The notes under the pieces are model-generated. The model had not been told where the DNA came from. It was given only the letters and a program-made list of their open reading frames with translations, and made no database searches. 64,000 nt of DNA, from positions 412,417-476,416 of the forward strand of contig DEFD01000028.1 of the NCBI GenBank assembly GCA_002350615.1. The letters run 5' to 3'. Origin of the DNA: Bacteroidales bacterium UBA2861. GTDB lineage: Bacteria > Bacteroidota > Bacteroidia > Bacteroidales > UBA932. The translations under genes and the position numbers were made by a program. This document shows positions 53,888 through 61,070 of the stretch, in pieces. The number at the start of each line of letters is the position of its first letter. The stretch's first letter is position 1.

Positions 53888-54799
53888 GTGGAAATAGAAC
53901 TCTATAAATGGTCCGGTGCCGGGAACCTGTTCGTAATTGCGGACGGAAGGGATGCCGATGTGGAGGAGCTCCGGATTCCGGATGCGATATCCAGGATCTG
54001 CCGCCAGTACGGAACTGACGGGCTGATGATCCTGAACGGTCCGAAGCTGCCAGGGACAGCTTTCGACATGGAGTTCTACAATCCCGACGGCAGCGGAGGG
54101 ATGATGTGCGGCAACGGGGGGCGTTGTATCGTGGCTTTCGCCGATATGATTGGTTGCGGCGATGGAGCGGCTCCAACGCCGCATTGCTATATATTCACTG
54201 CGCCGGACGGGCTTCACGATGCTGAAATCCTGTCGCGGCCGGCCGACCCTTCCTCCCCCGCAGCAGGTGAACGCTGGACAGTGCGCCTTCATATGATAGA
54301 TGCGGCCAGGCCGCGGGAGGTTCTTGGAGGATGGTTTATCAATACCGGCACCCGCCATTTCGTGAAATTCGTTCCCGATGTGGAAGCGCTGGATATCGAA
54401 GCCGAGGCGAAGCCGCTTCGCTGGCATCCTGAGTTCGCCCCGGAAGGGACCAATGTGAATTTCGTGCAGCCGCTGACAGATGGCAGCCTGAAGGTCCGCA
54501 CCTTCGAAAAAGGGGTCGAAGGCGAGACTGCCGCATGCGGAACCGGGATCACCGCAAGCGCATTGGTGGCATATCACACAGGGCTCACTTCCGTTTTGCA
54601 GAACGCTGCATCATCGTCTGCGCAGCGCGCTCCAGATACGCGGCCGGATGCGTCATCGCCTTCTGCCACGGCGGCTGCCCAAAAACCGGTCCGCATCGTC
54701 CTCCATGCCCGCAAGGACTCCCTTTCCGTGGATTTTGTTCCCGGAGCCGAGTCGTTTACTTCAGTTTATCTCACCGGTCCGGCGGAATTGTTGAGATAG
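53888..54799 (+). CDS. dapF: Diaminopimelate epimerase
   Basis: 303 residues from GTG 53888. It converts LL- to meso-diaminopimelate for lysine and peptidoglycan. Cys74 (MMCGNGGRC) and Cys217 (AACGTGI) are the two acid/base cysteines. A ~30-residue Ala/Ser/Pro-rich insertion (about 238-267, AASSSAQRAPD...) interrupts the C-terminal half and is not usual in the family. It follows the cell-wall genes. Confidence 0.92.
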   Translation: MEIELYKWSGAGNLFVIADGRDADVEELRIPDAISRICRQYGTDGLMILNGPKLPGTAFDMEFYNPDGSGGMMCGNGGRCIVAFADMIGCGDGAAPTPHCYIFTAPDGLHDAEILSRPADPSSPAAGERWTVRLHMIDAARPREVLGGWFINTGTRHFVKFVPDVEALDIEAEAKPLRWHPEFAPEGTNVNFVQPLTDGSLKVRTFEKGVEGETAACGTGITASALVAYHTGLTSVLQNAASSSAQRAPDTRPDASSPSATAAAQKPVRIVLHARKDSLSVDFVPGAESFTSVYLTGPAELLR

Positions 54800-54802
54800 A
54801 TT

Positions 54803-55894
54803 ATGTTCATCGCCATCCTCCTTCTCCTCGTTGCCGGCATCGCATATACCGGCTGGCATTTTTGGTGCATCCTCCCGGCTGCACCTGTCTGGAAATGGGT
54901 TTTCGTAGCCTTTTACCTTCTCAGCTTCCTGTCCACTTTCGTGCATTACGGACTGGGGGACAGGCTGAATATCCGACTTTCCGCATTTACCTACTGGCTG
55001 GGTACGTCATGGGTGATTTTCTTCCTTTATGCACTGCTGCTGTTTCTGGCGCTGGACCTTGGAAGGCTCTTCCATCTTGTGCCGGCAGCTTTCCTCAGGA
55101 ACTCCCTGGCAGGCACGTGCTCCGTGTTTGGGCTTGTGGTGGCGCTGTTGGTTTACGGAGGCATACATTATCATCATAAATACCGAGAAGTAATTGAGAT
55201 AGAGACAGATAAGCCGCTGGAGAAGCCATTGACGGTGGTCCTCGCGAGCGACCTTCACGTGGGGTATCACAACCGCAAGGCGGAACTTTCCCGCTGGGTC
55301 GGTCTGATCAATGCTGAAAAGCCGGACCTGGTGCTCTTTGCTGGGGATATCCTGGACGGAGCGCTTCGTCCCGCCCGCGTATGGAGATACGACGAAGAAT
55401 TTCGCAGGATCGCCGCTCCGGTGTACTCCTGCCTTGGGAATCATGAATATATCGCTTCCGCTTCTTCGGCAGTTTCTTTCTATTCCGATGCCGGGATAGG
55501 ACTGTTGAGGGATTCTTCTGTATGTGTCGGGGGAGTCCGGGTGATAGGCAGGGACGACCGGAGCAACCGTGCCCGCAAGCCGCTGGCGGAGCTGGTAGGG
55601 GGAGCGTCGGGAGCCGCTTTCACCATCCTGCTTGACCATCAGCCCTATAATCTCGAAGAGGCCGAAGCCTGCGGCATCGACTTCCAGTTCAGCGGCCATA
55701 CCCATCACGGACAGATCTGGCCCGGTAACTGGCTCACTGATATGCTTTTCGAAAAGGCTTTCGGGCATCATCGCCGTGGCGGCACTCGCTACTACATCAG
55801 TTCAGGTCTCGGCATCTGGGGCGGCAAGTTCCGTATCGGGACACGCTCCGAGTATGTGGTGCTGAAGCTCTCGTCCAACGGCAACCGGCGCTGA
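54803..55894 (+). CDS. Membrane-anchored calcineurin-like metallophosphoesterase
   Basis: 363 residues. Four hydrophobic N-terminal segments (~1-125) anchor it. The phosphoesterase domain has the metal ligands ASDLHVG, AGDILDG, GNHE, LDHQP and GHTHHGQ. It resembles the YkuE/YaeI group proposed to act on lipid or envelope phosphates. It begins 3 nt after dapF. The substrate is unknown. Confidence 0.88.
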   Translation: MFIAILLLLVAGIAYTGWHFWCILPAAPVWKWVFVAFYLLSFLSTFVHYGLGDRLNIRLSAFTYWLGTSWVIFFLYALLLFLALDLGRLFHLVPAAFLRNSLAGTCSVFGLVVALLVYGGIHYHHKYREVIEIETDKPLEKPLTVVLASDLHVGYHNRKAELSRWVGLINAEKPDLVLFAGDILDGALRPARVWRYDEEFRRIAAPVYSCLGNHEYIASASSAVSFYSDAGIGLLRDSSVCVGGVRVIGRDDRSNRARKPLAELVGGASGAAFTILLDHQPYNLEEAEACGIDFQFSGHTHHGQIWPGNWLTDMLFEKAFGHHRRGGTRYYISSGLGIWGGKFRIGTRSEYVVLKLSSNGNRR

Positions 55895-55911
55895 CGGCAG
55901 CAAAGCCCTTC

Positions 55912-55942
55912 CCGTGTGAGAAACTGGCGTTTTTTCACACGG
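55912..55942. repeat. 31-bp hairpin (CCGTGTGA ... TCACACGG)
   Basis: Perfect 8-bp arms around GAAACTGGCGTTTTT, 17 nt after the phosphoesterase stop. It could terminate that operon. The loop resembles the spacer of the palindromic elements at 28680 and 61916, but the arms differ. Confidence 0.55.
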
Positions 55943-56005
55943 CGTCCTGGGATGGCGGGATTTGCGCAGTCGCTTCGCTCCTTTGCACATCCCTGGGGAG
56001 GGGGG

Positions 56006-56136
56006 CTCAAAGCAGTCAAAGCCTCGCAGCTGTCGCTGCTCTGGGCTTTCCCGGTTCCCGTCTTTACGAAAGCGAGCTTTCGACGACGGGAACCAAAAAA
56101 GCCCGGTGCTATGCACCAGGCTTTGACTGCTTTGAG
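56006..56136. repeat. Large inverted repeat with nested hairpins beside tRNA-Gly
   Basis: Perfect 19-bp arms CTCAAAGCAGTCAAAGCCT (56006-56024) and its reverse complement (56118-56136). Inside are GGTTCCCGTC/GACGGGAACC and CGAAAGC-GA-GCTTTCG dyads. The right arm abuts the 3' end of the tRNA gene and overlaps its terminator. The 55943-56005 stretch has further weak palindromes and no gene. Confidence 0.85.
56095..56124 (-). terminator. Intrinsic terminator of tRNA-Gly
   Basis: On the minus strand AAGCC-T-GGTGC, loop ATA, GCACC-G-GGCTT, then a T run: a classic terminator 11 nt after the tRNA 3' end. Confidence 0.8.
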
Positions 56137-56207
56137 CGGAAAACGGGATTCGGACCCGCGACCTCAACCTTGGCAAGGTTGCGCTCTACCAACTGAGCTA
56201 TTTCCGC
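56135..56207 (-). tRNA. tRNA-Gly (anticodon GCC)
   Basis: 73 nt on the minus strand fold into a full cloverleaf: acceptor GCGGAAA/TTTCCGC, D arm GCTC/GAGC, anticodon stem CAACC/GGTTG with loop TTGCCAA, T arm GCGGG/CCCGT, discriminator T as expected for glycine. CCA is not encoded. It decodes GGC/GGU. Its promoter is at 56331-56361. Confidence 0.97.
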
Positions 56208-56330
56208 AAAATTTTCTTTGGAAAATTTTGCGCTATTCTTGGCTGCGGTTCGGGAATAAATCAATTTATTCCGCTCACCTTGCACAAGAATTCCGCAATC
56301 TTCTAAAGAACTTTTCCCGAAACGGGACTG

Positions 56331-56361
56331 CAAATATAAGCCGTTTTTTTGAAAGTGCAAA
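56331..56361 (-). promoter_or_regulatory. Promoter of tRNA-Gly (TTTG-N19-TATATTTG)
   Basis: On the minus strand TTTG (56358-56361), 19 nt, then TATATTTG (56331-56338): a full consensus. The precursor leader is about 120 nt and holds a CCCG/CGGG hairpin. Confidence 0.8.
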
Positions 56362-56408
56362 AAAAAACTTATCTAAATCTGCAAAGCCGGCCTTGGGCGC
56401 ACAGACGC

Positions 56409-57014
56409 CTATTCGGGATAGATGTCGGAAGTGCGGTCCGTGTAGAGGATGCCTTCCAGGTGGTCGGTTTCGTGCTGGAAAATACGGGCGGTATAGCCGC
56501 TGACGGTCTCGGAACGGCGTTCTCCCGTGTCAGGGTCCCAGTAGGAAACGACTATGCTTTCGTAGCGGGGGACGTTCCCGCGCAGGTCGGGAATCGACAG
56601 GCAGCCCTCACGCCCCGTCACAATTCCTCCAAAGCAGGAATCTATGCGCGCATTTATATAAGGAATAAAAGGCTCGCCCTCCATGTCCAGCCTGCAGACG
56701 ACAATCAGACGCTTTGAAACGCCCACCTGAGGAGCGGCGATCCCCACTCCGTTCTGCGTGGAGTCCGTCACGGTGGCTATCATCCTTTTCGCCAGCCTGG
56801 CCACACGGCGGGACCGCAGTTCGCGGGGAGTAAAATCCTCGCACGGAGTCCTCAGCAGCTTCTCTTCTGCAGGATCGGACACTGAATATACGTGCATCAC
56901 AGGACTCTGCCCGCAGCAAGAAACCGCCACTCCGACGAAAATGGCTGCCGCCAGCCACAGTGCCGCCAACCTCAAACGCCCTGACGCAGGCGACGCGTTG
57001 AATAATGATTTCAT
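56409..57014 (-). CDS. def: Peptide deformylase with a lipoprotein signal
   Basis: 201 residues from ATG 57014. All three motifs are intact: GVGIAAPQVG, EGCLSIP and FQHETDHLEG (Cys and two His bind the metal). The first ~36 residues are a signal (LRLAALWLAAAIFVGVAVSC) ending in a lipobox, which is unexpected for an enzyme acting on nascent chains. A second ATG at residue 40 would give a normal cytoplasmic enzyme. However, the long form starts 9 nt after the nitroreductase stop, while the short form would leave a 126-nt gap. Substrate unclear if exported. Confidence 0.85.
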   Translation of the reverse strand: MKSLFNASPASGRLRLAALWLAAAIFVGVAVSCCGQSPVMHVYSVSDPAEEKLLRTPCEDFTPRELRSRRVARLAKRMIATVTDSTQNGVGIAAPQVGVSKRLIVVCRLDMEGEPFIPYINARIDSCFGGIVTGREGCLSIPDLRGNVPRYESIVVSYWDPDTGERRSETVSGYTARIFQHETDHLEGILYTDRTSDIYPE

Positions 57015-57023
57015 ACCCTGAAA

Positions 57024-57656
57024 TTATTCGAATTCCACGAACCTGACCTTGCCCGCATCCCTCGGACGGGCGTCGGGGGCTTCTTCCGGCCAACCGACTG
57101 CGAGGATGTACTTCAGGCTGTAGCCCTCCGAAAAACCAAGGGCCTCATAATAGGGTCGGGCCGCCTCGCTCTTGGTCAATAAATCCACCGGCCCGCCAAG
57201 GCAGCAGGTGCCTAACCCGAGAGAATGGGCTGCCAGCATCATATTCTGACCCATCAGGCCGCAGTCTATATCTACGAAGTTGCCTTCCTGCCCGGCCACG
57301 CAGATGATCGCAGGCGCATTGCGGAATACATTCTTGAAAAAGGTGTTGCGTGCAGCCACCTCGGGCTTTTCCGCCAGGAACACTTTCGTGACTCCGTCGA
57401 TGAATGCAGGGCTGTCCACGATGCGGACCTCCCAGCGTTGGGCATTCCTCGCGTTAGGTGCATGGATGCCGCAGTCTGCAATCTTGGCCAGGAGATCGCG
57501 GGGAACGGCCTTGTCCTGATACTTGCGTATAGAACGCCTGCTCATAATGGCCTCTATTACGGGGTTCTCCTCTTTTGAACCTTCCTGCCTTCCGCAGGAA
57601 GCGGCTACGCAGACCATGACTGCGGTCAAACATAATATCTCGGTAAAATGTCTCAT
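57024..57656 (-). CDS. Nitroreductase-family lipoprotein
   Basis: 210 residues from ATG 57656; the open frame runs further upstream but opposes the NfeD gene. Lipobox VAASC (residue ~19). The FMN-binding nitroreductase fold shows in SRRSIRKYQDKAV, HAPNARNAQRWEVRIV, GLMGQNMMLAAHSLGLGTCC and AVGWPEE. It would reduce nitro compounds or quinones with NAD(P)H. It is the first gene of a two-gene unit with deformylase. Export of an FMN enzyme is odd but occurs in anaerobe lipoproteins. Confidence 0.87.
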   Translation of the reverse strand: MRHFTEILCLTAVMVCVAASCGRQEGSKEENPVIEAIMSRRSIRKYQDKAVPRDLLAKIADCGIHAPNARNAQRWEVRIVDSPAFIDGVTKVFLAEKPEVAARNTFFKNVFRNAPAIICVAGQEGNFVDIDCGLMGQNMMLAAHSLGLGTCCLGGPVDLLTKSEAARPYYEALGFSEGYSLKYILAVGWPEEAPDARPRDAGKVRFVEFE

Positions 57657-57660
57657 ATGG

Positions 57661-57668
57661 CAAAAATA
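57661..57668 (-). promoter_or_regulatory. -7 promoter element TATTTTTG of the nitroreductase-deformylase operon
   Basis: An exact TAnnTTTG match on the minus strand, only 4 nt before the ATG at 57656, so the mRNA is probably leaderless. The opposite strand has TATCTTTA (57680-57687), one mismatch from the element, for the NfeD gene. Confidence 0.5.
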
Positions 57669-57711
57669 TAAAAAATCGTTATCTTTATACGATTTTAAAT
57701 ATATTAACACT

Positions 57712-58140
57712 ATGTCTATTTGGTTCTGGTGGGTGGTCGCCGCCCTGTTTTTCATCATCCTTGAAATATTTACCAGCGGTTTCGCAGTGGCTTGTTTTTC
57801 AGTCGGTTGCGTGGCAGCGGCCGTATCCGCGGCAATCGCTCCCGAAATCATCTGGCTGCAGGTGGCTCTCTTTGCCGTATTCTCGATAATAGCAATGATT
57901 TTTGTCCGTCCACTCGTCCTGAAGTATATGGACAAGGGTGAAAAGCCTTCAGGACCGGACACCCTGATAGGAAAGGATGCGAAAGTCATCGAAGATATCC
58001 AGGCAGGTGAAAAAGGCCGCGTGCGCGTTTTCGGCGACGACTGGCAGGCGGTTTCCCAGGACGGAACCGCAATCGAGGCCGGTGCAAAAGTGGTGATCGT
58101 CTCCCGTGACGGCAATATTCTGACAGTTAAAAACCAATAA
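57712..58140 (+). CDS. NfeD-like membrane protein
   Basis: 142 residues from ATG 57712; the longer frame from 57523 overlaps the nitroreductase gene. Three hydrophobic helices (FWWVVAALFFIILEIFTSG ...) precede an OB-fold (~75-142: LIGKDAKVIEDIQAGEKGRV ... GAKVVIVSRDG). NfeD proteins pair with SPFH/stomatin proteins and modulate membrane quality control; the SPFH gene follows after 3 nt. Confidence 0.88.
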   Translation: MSIWFWWVVAALFFIILEIFTSGFAVACFSVGCVAAAVSAAIAPEIIWLQVALFAVFSIIAMIFVRPLVLKYMDKGEKPSGPDTLIGKDAKVIEDIQAGEKGRVRVFGDDWQAVSQDGTAIEAGAKVVIVSRDGNILTVKNQ

Positions 58141-58143
58141 GAT

Positions 58144-59124
58144 ATGACCAATCTCCTTATCATCGTAGGCATAATTGCCTTCATCGTAGTCATCTACATC
58201 CTTTCCGGCTTCACGATTGTCCAGCAATCCTCGACCATCGTAGTCGAAAGGCTCGGACGTTATAACCGGACCCTCCCTTCCGGAATCAACTTCATCCTCC
58301 CCATCCTCGAGAAACCCCGCACCATCGAGACGACTGTCGTAAAGAAGATGCCCAACGGAGTTGACAGGGTATTTTTCACCCGCACCATCCGCATCGATCT
58401 GCGCGAACAGCTCTTCGATTTCCCGGATCAGGACGTAATCTCCAAGGAGAACATCATGCTCAAGATCAACGCGATGATCTACTATCAGATCACCGACCCC
58501 TTCAAGAGCGTGTACGAAATCAACAATCTCCCTCTCGCCATCGAAAAACTCACCCTCACGACGCTTCGTTCCGTTATCGGCGAAATGAATCTGGACGAAA
58601 TCCTCTCCACCCGCGAGGCAATCAACACCAAGATCCGTAATGTCCTGGACGATACCACCAACAAGTGGGGTGTCAAGGTGAACAGGGTGGAACTTCTGGA
58701 CATCACGCCTCCTGCCACCGTGAAGGACGCGATGGAAAAGGAAATGAAGGCGGAACGCGACAAGAGGGCGCAGATACTCGAGGCCGAAGCCTCCAAGCAG
58801 AGTGAAGTACTCCGTTCCGAAGGTGAAAAGGTCGCCCGTATCAACAAGGCGGAGGCTGAGAAGCAGACCAAGATACTGGAGGCCCAGGGCAAGGCGGAAG
58901 CCAAGGTGGTGCAGGCTCAGGCAGAGGCCGATGCAATCAGGCGCATAGCCGACGCCATTAAGGACGGGAAGATGGATCCTGCCCACTATATGCTTGCAGA
59001 TCAGTATATTGCCAGCCTTAAGGAAATATCAGCCGGCAAGGACAGCAAGCTGGTTTACCTGCCTTACGAGGCATCTACCATGCTGTCAAGCATCGGTGCG
59101 CTGAAGGACATTTTCCAGAAATAA
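58144..59124 (+). CDS. SPFH/stomatin-like membrane protein
   Basis: 326 residues. An N-terminal helix (LLIIVGIIAFIVVIYILSG) then the SPFH domain (TIVQQSSTIVVERLGRYNRTL, VVKKMPNGVDRVFFTRTIRID) and an Ala/Glu/Lys coiled coil (~190-265). It resembles QmcA/slipin and forms membrane scaffolds, here with the adjacent NfeD partner. Confidence 0.92.
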   Translation: MTNLLIIVGIIAFIVVIYILSGFTIVQQSSTIVVERLGRYNRTLPSGINFILPILEKPRTIETTVVKKMPNGVDRVFFTRTIRIDLREQLFDFPDQDVISKENIMLKINAMIYYQITDPFKSVYEINNLPLAIEKLTLTTLRSVIGEMNLDEILSTREAINTKIRNVLDDTTNKWGVKVNRVELLDITPPATVKDAMEKEMKAERDKRAQILEAEASKQSEVLRSEGEKVARINKAEAEKQTKILEAQGKAEAKVVQAQAEADAIRRIADAIKDGKMDPAHYMLADQYIASLKEISAGKDSKLVYLPYEASTMLSSIGALKDIFQK

Positions 59125-59143
59125 TCCGGCAGGGAGGCTGATT

Positions 59144-61063
59144 ATGCTTCGCTTTCTGCCATTGATACCGGTGCTGCTGTCCCTTGCCGGGGCGGCGGCA
59201 CCGTTGTCATCTGCCTCACCCTCTGCAACAGTGGCGGCATCTGCCCCATCCAAGGGCATCTTCATCGAATGCGAATCCTTCTCCGACAAGGGAGGATGGT
59301 GCCTGGACCAGCAGTTCATGGACGAAATGGGTTCTCCCTACCTCCTTGCCCATGGTATGGGGGTGCCGGTGGCGGACGCATCGACAAGGATAGAAATCCC
59401 CGAGGCCGGGGTATGGAACGTGTATGCACGCTGCTACAACTGGACAGCGCCATGGTCCTCAAAGGAAGGCCCGGGAAAATTCCAGATAAAAATAGGCGGC
59501 AGGACGATGAAAACGGTTCTCGGCGGTAAGGGCAGTGCCTGGGAATGGCAGTTTGCGGGTTCTCTCAAGTTGAAGGCGGGAGAAACCCTGCTGGCTCTGC
59601 ACGACCTCAGCGGCTTTGAAGGCCGTTGCGATGCGATTTTCCTTTCACGCGAAGCTTTGGCGCCGCCCGCTGAGACAGAGGCCCTCGCCTCGTTCAGGCG
59701 GGTCGCGCTGGGAATCCCCGATGAACCGGCTGAGCGTGAGGCGTTCGACTTCGTCGTGGTGGGCGGCGGCATTGCAGGCATGTGTGCCGCCGTGGCTGCG
59801 GCGCGCCAGGGGGTGAAAGTCGCCCTTGTGAACGACCGTCCGGTGCTCGGAGGCAACAACAGCGCCGAAATCCGGGTCCATCTCGGAGGCAATATCGAGC
59901 TTGGCCCGTATCCGGCCCTGGGGCGGATGCAGCGTGAATTCGGTCACAGCAGAAGGGGAAATGCCAAGCCTGCGGAGTACTATGAAGACGACAAGAAGCA
60001 GAGTTTTATTGACGCAGAACCGAATGTGAAACTTTTTGCTGGCTATCGTGCCGTGAAGGTTTCCAAGGAGGGAACCAGGATCAGCGGCGTGGTGATCCGC
60101 AATATTGAAAGTTCCGCTGAGATATTGCTGGAAGCCCCTTTGTTTGCAGATTGCACCGGCGACGGTTCTGTTGGTTTCCTTGCAGGAGCCGACTACCGCT
60201 ACGGGCGTGAGGCGCGCAGCGAATTCGGCGAAAGCCTCGCTCCCGAGAAAGCTGATAATTTCGTGATGGGCGCCTCCGTGCAGTGGTACAGCAGCGAAAC
60301 CGGCAAAAAGAGCAAGTTCCCGGTTTTCGACTATGGAATTCCATTCGATGATGCCTCGGTCCAGAAAGTGACCATGGGCGAGTGGACCTGGGAGACAGGT
60401 ATGCTGCACGATATGACCAGGGAGTTCGAGTATATCCGGGACTACGGAATGGCGGTCATCTACTCCAACTGGAGTTATCTCAAGAACAGACTCGGCCTAT
60501 ATCAGGACCGTGCCCTGGACTGGGTAGCCTACGTCTCCGGCAAGCGCGAATCCAGAAGGCTGATGGGCGATTATATCTACAAGCAGGACGATATCGACAA
60601 GGCGGTTTTCCACGAAGATGCCACATTTGCGACAAGTTGGAGCATCGACCTGCATTTCCCCGATCCGGAGAATTCGAAATATTTCCCCGGCGAAGAGTTC
60701 AAGGCCGCCACGGTGCATAACCGCATATACCCGGCTGCGGTGCCCTACAGATGCCTCTATTCACGAAATGTCGATAATCTCTTTATGGCGGGACGCGATA
60801 TCAGCGTAACCCACGTGGCGCTCGGAACCACCCGCGTGATGCGCACCTGCGGCATGGCGGGAGAGGTCGTGGGCCTGGCGGCATCGGTCTGCCTCAGGCA
60901 TTCTTCCAGTCCACGTGAACTCTATTGGCACTGGCTTCCTGAACTTCAGGAGCTGATGCGTCGTGGCGCGGCAGTGCCCGGAGATCTTCCGGACAATCAG
61001 CACTTCAATATGGTGAAATCCCTGCCGGCCCCGCGCCTGCTGATTCAGGAAGAAAAGAAGTGA
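59144..61063 (+). CDS. Exported FAD-dependent oxidoreductase with N-terminal carbohydrate-binding-like domain
   Basis: 639 residues. Signal peptide (LPLIPVLLSLAGAAA). Residues ~38-175 form a beta-sandwich like the golvesin/CBM-like domains (FIECESFSDKGGW ... VWNVYARCYNWTAPW). From ~203 lies an FAD_oxidored-type enzyme: VVVGGGIAGMCAAVAAARQG, GNNSAEIRVHLGG, LFADCTGDGSVG, MAGRDISVTHVALG. Such proteins are common in carbohydrate-degrading Bacteroidota. Substrate unknown. It follows the SPFH gene by 19 nt. Confidence 0.85.
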   Translation: MLRFLPLIPVLLSLAGAAAPLSSASPSATVAASAPSKGIFIECESFSDKGGWCLDQQFMDEMGSPYLLAHGMGVPVADASTRIEIPEAGVWNVYARCYNWTAPWSSKEGPGKFQIKIGGRTMKTVLGGKGSAWEWQFAGSLKLKAGETLLALHDLSGFEGRCDAIFLSREALAPPAETEALASFRRVALGIPDEPAEREAFDFVVVGGGIAGMCAAVAAARQGVKVALVNDRPVLGGNNSAEIRVHLGGNIELGPYPALGRMQREFGHSRRGNAKPAEYYEDDKKQSFIDAEPNVKLFAGYRAVKVSKEGTRISGVVIRNIESSAEILLEAPLFADCTGDGSVGFLAGADYRYGREARSEFGESLAPEKADNFVMGASVQWYSSETGKKSKFPVFDYGIPFDDASVQKVTMGEWTWETGMLHDMTREFEYIRDYGMAVIYSNWSYLKNRLGLYQDRALDWVAYVSGKRESRRLMGDYIYKQDDIDKAVFHEDATFATSWSIDLHFPDPENSKYFPGEEFKAATVHNRIYPAAVPYRCLYSRNVDNLFMAGRDISVTHVALGTTRVMRTCGMAGEVVGLAASVCLRHSSSPRELYWHWLPELQELMRRGAAVPGDLPDNQHFNMVKSLPAPRLLIQEEKK

Positions 61064-61070
61064 CGCAGGG

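Noticed and set aside
56141..56160. AAAACGGG run as a third copy of the palindromic element
   Set aside because: It is the T arm and acceptor of the tRNA gene.
55916..56503. 195-codon forward frame across tRNA-Gly
   Set aside because: It runs through the inverted repeat, the tRNA and its promoter, with no protein-like composition.
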